A stretch of DNA of 18,442 nucleotides, from contig JAHFQG010000011.1 of assembly GCA_023266415.1 (NCBI GenBank), forward strand, positions 1 to 18,442. The letters are read 5' to 3'. Source of the stretch: Francisellaceae bacterium. Lineage in GTDB: Bacteria; Pseudomonadota; Gammaproteobacteria; Berkiellales; Berkiellaceae. Below, one piece after another: positions 6,675-13,796 of the stretch. Below the pieces are notes generated by a model, which was not told where the DNA came from, did not search any database, and saw only the letters and a list, made by a program, of their open reading frames with translations. Made by a program: the position numbers and the translations under genes. Each line of letters opens with the position of its first letter. Positions within the stretch are counted from its first letter, which is position 1.

Positions 6675-8321
6675 ATGAAAGAAGCAAAAAAGCCCAAAGT
6701 ATCTAAATTGCGCATCGCCTTAATTGTACTGGGGGCTATTATTACCGCTGGTATGAGTATTATTATCCCTTTGGGTGTTTTTAGCTTTAATTGGTTCCGA
6801 AAGGCTCCATCTACGCCAATAAGCCCCCCACCAAAAAAAATCGGATTTTTTAGAACATTTTGGAATTGGTATACCCGAACTTCAGTGCCTACACCAACCG
6901 AACCAGTACTTGACCCAGTAGTTGAGCCCAATGAACCAACAACACCTTTTGATGATCTTACTAAAAAAAAAGATGCTATTCCCCCTTCACCCCCCCCTCC
7001 TGTGGTTACTCCACAACCACCACCTTTACCACCTAAGTCTAAACCTAAGTCTAACAAGATTCGATTTGCCCTTCTCATGGGTTGTAAAACCTCAAACAAT
7101 TGTTACATTGATTCAGCACTACAATCGATTCTTCTCATTCCAAGGCTAGAAACCAAGATAGCCCATGCAAAACATATAAACGAAATAAAAAGTCTCATAA
7201 AAGACATTTTTGAAAAAATTTTCAAAAATGAGGCATGTGAAGGACAGATAGACAATATGAAGACCCTGTGCAAACAGTATAATGTGAATTTAGATGGAAA
7301 TGACTTCATATGGAAAAATGATATAGGTGAAGGACTGGTAAAAAATCGCTCTTTCGATGAATTTGTCAGTTATGTGCAAAAAGACAAAAACATACTAAAG
7401 CTCAACCAGAACAAAGATGACCCGTTATTCGGACTTACTAGATCGCTCAAATTTTCCGAGACACTAATACCTCTTTTAGAGGCCATGTTGAAAGAAACGC
7501 AACCGCGCCCTAAAGACTCTCGAGAGCCGGCTATATTAGAAAAGCCACATCAAGATGTTTTAAACATGTATCAAATGGAGATTAAAGGGACAACCGGCCA
7601 AGAAGATTCTGAAGAACCACTTAATTATATGATAAAATCGTTGTATATAAAAACTGGAATCTCATTTGAAACAGAAGTAACATTTCATGAGACTAAAAAT
7701 GTTAAACGAGAAATAAGCCCTGGTGCAATTCCAATTCCTGTTGAGCATGCAAAAGAAATTTTCAAAGTGTTTTCTGACGTCAAAAACGAGGTCTACGAAG
7801 GTAGTCGTAATGATGGGCCGCTTGGTCCGACGGTGTTTATAAAAGATGATAAGGCCAACTTAAAAGAACGATTTATCCTTGATAAAGGCGTTACTGAAGC
7901 TCCAGAATTCATATATCTTCAAACCCAACAGCAGTTTAACCCTGATGGGAGGGTTACATATATAGAATATAATATTCCAATGGACATCCATATACCATTT
8001 TTTGTTTTTAACGACCCTGAAAAACCTGGAACACATGAAAAAATTGAAAATGATTATGTTTTATGTGCCATATGTATGAAACATGGTGAACGCGCATCGA
8101 GCGGGCATTATACCATTAATGTGTTAGACGGGGAACACGGAACAGATTGGTATAATGTCAACGATTTGCGTGCTGTTGTGTCTCAAAAATCATCAAAAGA
8201 AATAGAAGCTGCTTTGAAATCTTGCTCGGAGGAAATCCCTCGGGTCTTGATGTACATGCGAAAAGACCTGTTTGACGAACGTTATGGAATGCGGCCCAAT
8301 TTATCACCAAAGCTTACGTAG
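6675..8321 (+). CDS. Membrane-anchored USP-like ubiquitin carboxyl-terminal hydrolase (putative effector)
   Basis: A 548-residue protein. Residues 13-34 form one transmembrane helix after a basic start; residues 45-123 are a Pro-rich linker with runs of 3-4 Pro. A papain-like ubiquitin-specific protease (USP) domain follows: the Cys box GCKTSNNCYIDSALQSIL puts the catalytic Cys at C143, matching the eukaryotic GNTCYMNAxLQ motif, and the His box YVLCAICMKHGERASSGHYT puts the catalytic His at H478, followed by WYNVND with N496/D497 as third triad position. The segment between (about 330 residues) has no recognisable zinc-finger CxxC pairs. USPs remove ubiquitin; bacteria lack ubiquitin, so a host target and origin from a eukaryote are likely. 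Codon use is AT-rich versus neighbours. AGGTG lies 8 nt before the ATG. Activity and secretion are unproven. Confidence 0.78.
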   Translation: MKEAKKPKVSKLRIALIVLGAIITAGMSIIIPLGVFSFNWFRKAPSTPISPPPKKIGFFRTFWNWYTRTSVPTPTEPVLDPVVEPNEPTTPFDDLTKKKDAIPPSPPPPVVTPQPPPLPPKSKPKSNKIRFALLMGCKTSNNCYIDSALQSILLIPRLETKIAHAKHINEIKSLIKDIFEKIFKNEACEGQIDNMKTLCKQYNVNLDGNDFIWKNDIGEGLVKNRSFDEFVSYVQKDKNILKLNQNKDDPLFGLTRSLKFSETLIPLLEAMLKETQPRPKDSREPAILEKPHQDVLNMYQMEIKGTTGQEDSEEPLNYMIKSLYIKTGISFETEVTFHETKNVKREISPGAIPIPVEHAKEIFKVFSDVKNEVYEGSRNDGPLGPTVFIKDDKANLKERFILDKGVTEAPEFIYLQTQQQFNPDGRVTYIEYNIPMDIHIPFFVFNDPEKPGTHEKIENDYVLCAICMKHGERASSGHYTINVLDGEHGTDWYNVNDLRAVVSQKSSKEIEAALKSCSEEIPRVLMYMRKDLFDERYGMRPNLSPKLT

Positions 8322-8511
8322 GGTGACAGGCTGTTCCTGAGTACACCCATACTCAGAAGTGGCAATTGTGTCACCCCAGCGTAGGCTGGGGTCCAGCCTA
8401 ACCCATCTTTTGGACTGGATACCAGCTTTCGCTGGTATGACACAGCCTGTCACCCCAGCGTAGGCTGGGGTCCAGTCTCGCTCACATAGCTGTGACCTAT
8501 GCTTATCCATA
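8322..8511. repeat. Intergenic palindromic repeat block A
   Basis: Contains a hairpin CTGAGTA/TACTCAG (8337-8356) just after the USP-like gene; two copies of a CCCCAGC-GTAG-GCTGGGG hairpin (8374-8391, 8453-8470); a hairpin ATACCAGC/GCTGGTAT (8419-8438); an outer inverted pair TGTGTCA (8367-8373) and TGACACA (8438-8444) delimiting a 78-bp MITE-like unit; and a 28-bp unit at 8484-8511 repeated identically at 8928-8955. No T-tract follows the first hairpin, so termination is uncertain. Confidence 0.8.
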
Positions 8512-8558
8512 AAGTTATTTAATCTCTTTCCGATAATAGATTTACATAATCAATTTGG
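8511..8558 (+). promoter_or_regulatory. Shared effector promoter module, copy 1
   Basis: AAAGTTATTT (8511-8520), 6 bp, TTTCCGATA (8527-8535), then CAATTTGG (8551-8558), ending 8 nt before the ATG. The same order and almost the same spacing occur before both kinase-like genes. GATAAT inside it may be the -10; no -35 is evident, which suggests activator dependence. Confidence 0.6.
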
Positions 8559-8566
8559 AAACTATT

Positions 8567-8884
8567 ATGCCAAAACACCAAAAAACTTATTCTGCAAATC
8601 CATATGATGAAGATCCTAACTTCGTCCCCGAGTATGAGGATGATGAAGGTAAAGAATCCACAAAATCTAAAAAACCCTCCCAAGAAGAATATTATCCTCC
8701 TCTCCGAAAAGAACCAAAACCAGTATTATCATCACTCACAGAAAACAAAACCAATGTGAATAATGATAATAATGACAGAATTAGTTATTCTGAAAATCCA
8801 TATAATGAAGATCCTAATTTCGATCGCGAGGCTTATGAGGCAAACGAGAGAAAAAATAGAGCTAATAGAAATCTAAAGAAATAA
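8567..8884 (+). CDS. Small acidic, disordered protein with duplicated YSxNPYxEDPNF motif
   Basis: A 105-residue hydrophilic protein I do not recognise, rich in Asn, Glu, Asp, Lys and Pro, with no signal peptide or membrane segment and probably disordered. The motif YSxNPYxEDPNF occurs twice, at residues 8-19 and 74-85, encoded by a 37-bp direct repeat (8588-8624 and 8786-8822) with 3 differences. The ATG at 8567 (ATGCCA, as in both kinase-like genes) is preferred to an in-frame TTG at 8555, which lies in the conserved promoter module. GG at 8557-8558 is the only ribosome-binding hint. Being under the same upstream module as the kinases suggests a co-regulated effector; repeated Tyr- and Asp-Pro-containing motifs could be kinase substrate or docking sites. 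That role is speculation. Confidence 0.6.
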   Translation: MPKHQKTYSANPYDEDPNFVPEYEDDEGKESTKSKKPSQEEYYPPLRKEPKPVLSSLTENKTNVNNDNNDRISYSENPYNEDPNFDREAYEANERKNRANRNLKK

Positions 8885-8892
8885 ATTTGTCT

Positions 8893-9028
8893 TGTGTCAC
8901 CCCGTGAGCCTTTCCATCCAGTCGGTTACATAGCTGTGACCTATGCTTATCCATATTGTGTCACCTCAGCCTACGCTGGGGTCCAGCTCCGCGGGCGAGG
9001 CGCGCCTCGCCCCTACAAGTATGACACA
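8893..9028. repeat. Intergenic palindromic repeat block B
   Basis: TGTGTCA occurs at 8893-8899 and 8957-8963, the latter pairing with TGACACA at 9022-9028 as a second MITE-like unit. 8928-8955 is identical to 8484-8511. 8993-9012 is a perfect 20-bp palindrome GGGCGAGGCGCGCCTCGCCC, also present at 11120-11139. No gene is supported here. Confidence 0.8.
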
Positions 9029-9098
9029 GCCCTACCCTGCCTAGTCAAATTAAAGGTATTTTTATTATTTCCGATATATAGACTGACGCAACCAATTT
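9022..9098 (+). promoter_or_regulatory. Shared effector promoter module, copy 2 (77-bp block before the kinase gene)
   Basis: A 77-bp stretch nearly identical (73 of 77 by eye) to 11182-11258. It includes AAAGGTATTT (9052-9061), 6 bp, TTTCCGATA (9068-9076), a TATATA that may be the -10 (9075-9080), and CAATTT. It ends 12 nt before the ATG. No -35 is recognisable. Confidence 0.65.
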
Positions 9099-9110
9099 GG
9101 GGCAATTTCT

Positions 9111-11000
9111 ATGCCACTTGGCCCAACAGAGCCAACCAACAGCAATAAAAGCGATGTTGCCCCAACAGGCTTCGGCCTGCATTCAATTGATCAACCATCA
9201 GACGTTGAAACCAACAAAATAAGGAGCGACTGGAAGTATTTTATTGGTGACAAAATAAAACAAAAAGCCATTTCATTTTTCGAGCTTCTAGATCTAGGCC
9301 CTTCTAAAAAACATGAACAACAATACTTTGAAATAGAAAACGATAATGAATTGTCTGAAGATGCGAAAAAAATTATTACCGGTGTTGTTGAGTGGAAATT
9401 ATGGATGGCCGCAAATAATGCCCTTGTTGATGAGTATAGATTGCCTGATTATCCATTTAAAGAAGAGCCAAAACACAGTTATAGTTTTTCAGAATTCGAG
9501 AAAAAGATTTTCGATAAAATAGATGAAATTCTTAAGGAAAAGATTGAAGATTTTTCTGAAGAACTACTGATGGATTTCGTAAATAAAGAGGGTAGCGAGT
9601 TAGGCAACAAACAAACCATTGGTGCAAATGATGCAAAAGATTTATTTTTAAAGCAAATAAAGGAAAACCTTGTTTTCTTGCAGAAACCCGAATCTACCAA
9701 GACCTACAATAAAAGTTCATTCCTTTCAAAAAGGCTTTCAATAAAAGATCTGATTAAAATTTATTATCTCTTGGGTTCCGAAGAAAGTTTGACAGATAAA
9801 ATTCCGTCTCTACGGCCTGGTGACGCAATTGAGATCCAAAAGAAAGATTTTAAAGACCTAAAAATACCTCGCAGTTTCGTTTTATACTGCAACGAATCAG
9901 GGGAAATTGATATAATGGTTAAGCTGAAGTCAAAAGATGCTTTTGGCAAAAAGCCAAAAAAAATAACAGACTTAAACAGGTCTGGCATGGAGAAAACTGC
10001 AAAATATGCAGTTAAACTAACAAAAGCTGATAAGCCGGAAATATATATGGATTTATCGGTGTCTTCATATAACAAAATCATATTGTCTTGGGAAAAAACC
10101 GTAAGAAGATTTCATAGAGAGGCATTTATATCAAAAAAACTTGCCCCAAATGTGGTTGAAAATTTTGCGTCGCATGAGTACATTGGTTATAACAAGTCCG
10201 GAGAAAAAGTTAGCAGAATTGCTTGCTTTTCAAAAGCTGCCATGCGGGGTGACTTGCTTGATGTGATAACATCTAAAAAACTCAAAAAATCGGAAAAAGA
10301 AAAAATCACCCAGGATTTATTAGGTGCCCTTCAGAATATAAAAAGCCAGGGGTATGTTCACGGAGATATAAGGTTAGGCAATGTACTTGTATCCGAGGAT
10401 GAAGACGGAAAACTCATTGCCGCATTGTGTGATCTGGGTCTTGCTAGCAAGCAAGGGCATAGAGACTACCCAAAAGGGACAATTGCATGTTTTTCTAATC
10501 GATTATTTGATTTCATAGATAATCCATCTACGAATGTTAACAGTAAAATAACATCTGAATACAGCGATGATTTGTTTGCCCTTGGGGTGGTTTTGTTTTC
10601 TCTTTATTTTTCTAAAAATATTATAGCTGTTGAAGATATTTATAAATTCGATAATGGCGTTCTTGCTGGAAAAATCAACACAGACAAGTTAGAAAGAGAA
10701 CTAGAAAGAAAAAGTAGTGTTCCGGAAAATGTAAAAGAACTTATAAGATTTATTTTAACGAAGGAGAATGATATAAAGGAATATACTATCGAAAATGCTA
10801 TTGATATATACAAAAAAGGATTGGTTATCAACCAGTCACCTCCTATTGCTTCAGACCAAAAAAAACATGGGGGTTTTTTGGGTGAGCTTTTTAAAACCTT
10901 TTGTTCTAGACAGCATAAACAGGTTAGCTCAATGCTTCCCCCTACCCCTACCCTTCCAACCAAAAAAACAGGAACGAAACCTGATTCTTCGAATTGTTAG
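9111..11000 (+). CDS. Protein-kinase-like protein with intact catalytic residues (putative effector)
   Basis: A 629-residue protein. Residues 1-210 are a helical, charged region of unknown role; the kinase-like domain follows at about 290-580. Visible landmarks: beta-3 Lys in KYAVKLTK (K302), helix-C Glu in FHREAFISKKL (E337), catalytic loop HGDIRLGN (D419, N424), DLG in place of DFG (D441), and an alpha-F-like YSDDLFALGVVLFSLYF. HGD replaces HRD, as in many bacterial kinase-like enzymes; all metal- and ATP-binding residues are present, so activity is plausible. The C-terminus is basic then Pro/Thr-rich. GGGG lies 8 nt before the ATG, which sits just after the shared promoter module. It is paralogous to the next gene. 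AT-rich codon use and neighbours suggest a host-directed effector; the substrate is unknown. Confidence 0.8.
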   Translation: MPLGPTEPTNSNKSDVAPTGFGLHSIDQPSDVETNKIRSDWKYFIGDKIKQKAISFFELLDLGPSKKHEQQYFEIENDNELSEDAKKIITGVVEWKLWMAANNALVDEYRLPDYPFKEEPKHSYSFSEFEKKIFDKIDEILKEKIEDFSEELLMDFVNKEGSELGNKQTIGANDAKDLFLKQIKENLVFLQKPESTKTYNKSSFLSKRLSIKDLIKIYYLLGSEESLTDKIPSLRPGDAIEIQKKDFKDLKIPRSFVLYCNESGEIDIMVKLKSKDAFGKKPKKITDLNRSGMEKTAKYAVKLTKADKPEIYMDLSVSSYNKIILSWEKTVRRFHREAFISKKLAPNVVENFASHEYIGYNKSGEKVSRIACFSKAAMRGDLLDVITSKKLKKSEKEKITQDLLGALQNIKSQGYVHGDIRLGNVLVSEDEDGKLIAALCDLGLASKQGHRDYPKGTIACFSNRLFDFIDNPSTNVNSKITSEYSDDLFALGVVLFSLYFSKNIIAVEDIYKFDNGVLAGKINTDKLERELERKSSVPENVKELIRFILTKENDIKEYTIENAIDIYKKGLVINQSPPIASDQKKHGGFLGELFKTFCSRQHKQVSSMLPPTPTLPTKKTGTKPDSSNC

Positions 11001-11047
11001 ACCTATGCCCAAATAGAACCGAAATACCTCGCTTAACTCAATTAATC

Positions 11048-11190
11048 GTCACCCCAGCGTAGGCTGGGGTCCAGCCTAACCCATCTTTTGGACTGGATAC
11101 CAGCTTTCCCCAGCCTCACGGGCGAGGCGCGCCTCGCCCCTACAAGTATGACACAGCCTGTCATCCCAGCGTCGCCAGATATGACACAGC
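11048..11190. repeat. Intergenic palindromic repeat block C
   Basis: Holds a CCCCAGC-GTAG-GCTGGGG hairpin, a diverged version of the unit seen at 8374-8438, the 20-bp GC palindrome at 11120-11139, and TGACACA at 11149-11155 and 11182-11188. It is a mosaic of pieces of blocks A and B, consistent with repeated rearrangement. 11001-11047 shows nothing recognisable. Confidence 0.8.
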
Positions 11191-11258
11191 CCTACCCTGC
11201 TTAACCAAATTAAAGGTATTTTTATTATTTCCGATATATAGGCTGACGCAACCAATTT
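11182..11258 (+). promoter_or_regulatory. Shared effector promoter module, copy 3 (77-bp block before the pseudokinase gene)
   Basis: Differs from 9022-9098 at about 4 positions. It contains the AAAGGTATTT-N6-TTTCCGATA core and ends 13 nt before the ATG at 11272. The duplication of gene and promoter together implies a segmental duplication or conserved selection on the promoter. Confidence 0.65.
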
Positions 11259-11271
11259 TAGGCCAACTTTT

Positions 11272-12612
11272 ATGCCAACCAACTCAACAAATAAAACAAA
11301 GTTACCACCCAAGGAAGTAAGTTCGTTTTTTTTAAAAATGAATGAAAATGCCTCCTTATTGTTGAAAGATTCGGATTATAACAAAAACACGTTCATCTCT
11401 AAAATGCTTCCAAAAAAAGACCTAATCAAGATATACAACCTCCTCGAGAAATCGAGAAACCTTGAGGAACTCGGTGATGTTACGAAATTCAGCGAAAAAG
11501 AAAGATTAACGGGCGACTCGTACCAATTAAAATTGGTTCTAGAAAAAATTAAAAATTTAAATGTTCATGATGCCATTTCGATTAAAAAGGAAGACTTCCC
11601 GAATATTATGTCCAACAGCCTCGTTCTATATCTAAACGAACAGGGAGACATCGATGTAATGGTTGAGTTGAGTCATAAGGGAACAAAATATGCGGCTAAA
11701 ATAACTGATCCAAAAAATATAATGCTTTATAAAGACTTATCTGTGCTTAAATCCTACCAGGTTCTGGACACAAGTATTGAAAGACGAATAAAATGGACGA
11801 ACACCGAAGACGGATTCAAAGCCTCGAGAAATATACAAAAATCGCTTGGTATAGACGCGCCTGGAGCTATTACATCGGATGGATATGATGTTTATAACGG
11901 TAGAGAAAAGTTTAAAAAGATTTCTCATTTCTTGGAGATTGGTGATCGGGGTGATTTTGATGGCCTTATAAAATCCAATACCTTAAGCATGCAGGATAAG
12001 GAAAAAATCACCCAGGATTTATTGGGTAACCTTCAAATCCTCAAGGAGAAAGGAGTTGCTCACGGGTATATAAATACAGATAGGATATCTGTATTTTTTG
12101 ACAAAAACAACAATCCAACCGCTAAAATTGGTGGATTTGAATTTGCGGAAAAACAAACAGAAACGCTTTCTGAGGTTTTCTCTGAGGGATTAAATAACGA
12201 TTTGTTTGCTGTAGGTGCCGTTTTGTTTTCTCTTTATTTTAACAGACCAATCCCAGAGATTAAAGTTAAAAAAAATGAAAAAATTGTAGATTACATTGAT
12301 GAAAAAAAATTAAATAAGATATTAAACAGTAACAAGAGCGTTCCGGACCATATAAAAAAACTTATAGCGTTTATTATAACACAGGACGATAACAAAGAAA
12401 ACTATACTATCGAACAGGCTAAGGCTATATTTGAAAATAAGTCAGAAAGCAAACGAAAAGAAGGCAAAGGTTTTTTTGGTTGCTTTAGTAGGTTTGAACT
12501 TTTTAAGTCTACGCACAAAGGAAATACTTCACCAGTGGAACCAAATACTAATGCCCCCCCAAAAAAGAATCTTGGCCAAAAGAACACAGGTTCCACGTCA
12601 TCCCGAGCGTAG
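11272..12612 (+). CDS. Pseudokinase paralogue of the upstream kinase-like protein (putative effector)
   Basis: A 446-residue paralogue of the preceding protein: KDLIKIYNLL, SLVLYLNEQGDIDVMVEL, EKITQDLLGNLQ and NDLFAVGAVLFSLYF align with its counterparts. It lacks the first ~180 residues of the paralogue and has an extra ~25 residues near position 65-90. Beta-3 Lys is kept (KYAAKIT, K143), but HGDIRLGN has become HGYINTDR (Asp to Tyr at 266, Asn to Arg at 271), DLG has become GFE (288-290), helix-C Glu appears to be Ser, and the activation segment is about 20 residues shorter. It should be catalytically dead and may act as scaffold or regulator of its active partner. Its last codons (STSSRA and the stop) come from the palindromic repeat starting at 12597, so the C-terminus is repeat-modified. 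Confidence 0.78.
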   Translation: MPTNSTNKTKLPPKEVSSFFLKMNENASLLLKDSDYNKNTFISKMLPKKDLIKIYNLLEKSRNLEELGDVTKFSEKERLTGDSYQLKLVLEKIKNLNVHDAISIKKEDFPNIMSNSLVLYLNEQGDIDVMVELSHKGTKYAAKITDPKNIMLYKDLSVLKSYQVLDTSIERRIKWTNTEDGFKASRNIQKSLGIDAPGAITSDGYDVYNGREKFKKISHFLEIGDRGDFDGLIKSNTLSMQDKEKITQDLLGNLQILKEKGVAHGYINTDRISVFFDKNNNPTAKIGGFEFAEKQTETLSEVFSEGLNNDLFAVGAVLFSLYFNRPIPEIKVKKNEKIVDYIDEKKLNKILNSNKSVPDHIKKLIAFIITQDDNKENYTIEQAKAIFENKSESKRKEGKGFFGCFSRFELFKSTHKGNTSPVEPNTNAPPKKNLGQKNTGSTSSRA

Positions 12613-12720
12613 CGAGGGATCTCCTAAGAGTGGCATAGAGGGAGATCCCTCGCTACGCTCGGGATGACGGGCTACGCTTGGCATGACATCCAGAATGCCT
12701 GATTCAGGCAACAAGGCCAT
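12597..12720. repeat. 72-bp palindromic element (inverted copy) plus 37-bp GGCCTTGTTGC repeat
   Basis: 12597-12668 is a near-perfect palindrome with the same loop as 5599-5670 but in opposite orientation. 12682-12718 is the reverse complement of 18324-18360 with one difference over 37 bp. The first element supplies the stop codon of the pseudokinase gene; the second ends a few bases beyond the stop of the oxygenase gene. The perfect stem could act as a bidirectional terminator, though no U-tract is seen. Confidence 0.85.
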
Positions 12721-12726
12721 TTTAAT

Positions 12727-13779
12727 CTAAAGGCTTTCCCATGATTGGATTAATGGCATTAGGTCTGGTTGTTGAAGAAGCAATTGTTTAAGTATCGGTG
12801 ATTTTATTTGAATGGTATTAGGAATTGCTGAAAATGCAGCACCAAATAAGCAGGAAGTAAACTCAAGTTGCAGAACTAACCTATTGCCGGCTTCAGGTAA
12901 TAGACCCTTATGAAAGGCACGAGTATCTGCTAGGAACATAGTTCCTTTTGGACCTGTAATATGGGTAACTTGGTCGGAAAAAACTGACTCTACCGCTTCA
13001 TCAGCCAAACGTACATACCCACCCGTTAATAAGTGATTTTGGCGTTTATCATATTGATGGGTTTTTTTGACAAAGACATGGGGGCCATTGGTTTCATCCA
13101 CATCGACCAGGTAAATAAATAATTTTAACCATTTAATTCGGTCCATATCAAAATGATACATTTGAGCTGCCTGAGTAGAAGGCTCTTTTGCCCAAGCTGT
13201 GCTCCACCATACTGTACATATATCCAGCTTCGGCGTATTTTGTAAGTATTGAGTGGCAATATCAATGAGAGTTTTATCTAATATCATGGCTTGCATAAGG
13301 GAGTCATTTAGCAAGACCTCGGTTGGAATAGAGTATCGGGCGGCTTTAGGGTGTTTTGGGTCGAATACAAGGGGATCTGGCAGGATTTGGTGTAGGTCTT
13401 CTACGCGGCAAGGTTCTTTAAGAGCCATTTGCACGAAATGTTCTACCATCTCGTCAGGAAATTTTTCTGAAAAAATATAGCAACCTTCCTTGTTTAAGGC
13501 GTGAATGATTTTTTGGGTTTCTTGGGAGGATTTTGGAGGTAAAAAGATAGGCTGTAGGTCTATGTTTTTTATGGGTTGCTTTTTTGAAAGCAAACCAACT
13601 ACTCTGTTTGCCAGATCTGTCGTCTTGCCCCCACTAAAACAGTGTAAGCGTATCATAGCCAGATAATATTTTTCATTGTTTTTTTTTCTAACGAAAAAGT
13701 TTAATATTCCGTAAAAAAGTAAAGTAATATCCATGGCAGCTCGGATATTTTTTTTAATGTTTTTTTTCAGTTTTTCCAT
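12727..13779 (-). CDS. Phytanoyl-CoA dioxygenase (PhyH)-like 2-oxoglutarate/Fe(II) oxygenase
   Basis: A 350-residue protein with the double-stranded beta-helix oxygenase signature: Fe ligands H209 and D211 in QMYHFDMDR, the core strand WLKLFIYLVDVDETNGPHVF, distal His H290 in LADTRAFHKG, and R300 (GNRLVLQLEF) as the 2-oxoglutarate-binding Arg. This set is typical of PhyH-family hydroxylases, which act on lipids and small molecules; the substrate here is unknown. Residues 14-30 are hydrophobic and may associate with membrane. It follows the methyltransferase gene by 17 nt, with AGGGGA just before the ATG, so the two are probably one operon and may modify the same compound. Confidence 0.78.
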   Translation of the reverse strand: MEKLKKNIKKNIRAAMDITLLFYGILNFFVRKKNNEKYYLAMIRLHCFSGGKTTDLANRVVGLLSKKQPIKNIDLQPIFLPPKSSQETQKIIHALNKEGCYIFSEKFPDEMVEHFVQMALKEPCRVEDLHQILPDPLVFDPKHPKAARYSIPTEVLLNDSLMQAMILDKTLIDIATQYLQNTPKLDICTVWWSTAWAKEPSTQAAQMYHFDMDRIKWLKLFIYLVDVDETNGPHVFVKKTHQYDKRQNHLLTGGYVRLADEAVESVFSDQVTHITGPKGTMFLADTRAFHKGLLPEAGNRLVLQLEFTSCLFGAAFSAIPNTIQIKSPILKQLLLQQPDLMPLIQSWESL

Positions 13780-13796
13780 TTTTTATCCCCTACTCC

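Noticed and set aside
6641..7099. 152-codon Gly-rich minus-strand ORF
   Set aside because: Antisense shadow of the Pro-rich linker of the USP-like protein; Gly-runs mirror Pro codons.
8304..8510. Minus-strand 68-codon ORF after the USP-like gene
   Set aside because: It is a read-through of palindromic repeats (WTPAYAGVTG and PAKAGIQ peptides are typical repeat translations); no ribosome-binding site or domain.
8894..9148. Plus-strand 84-codon ORF upstream of the kinase gene
   Set aside because: It lies in repeat block B and the promoter module and overlaps the true kinase start in another frame.
8322..11190. Possible CRISPR array from the regularly recurring repeats
   Set aside because: Repeats are heterogeneous, far apart, palindromic and in mixed order; no regular spacers and no cas genes.
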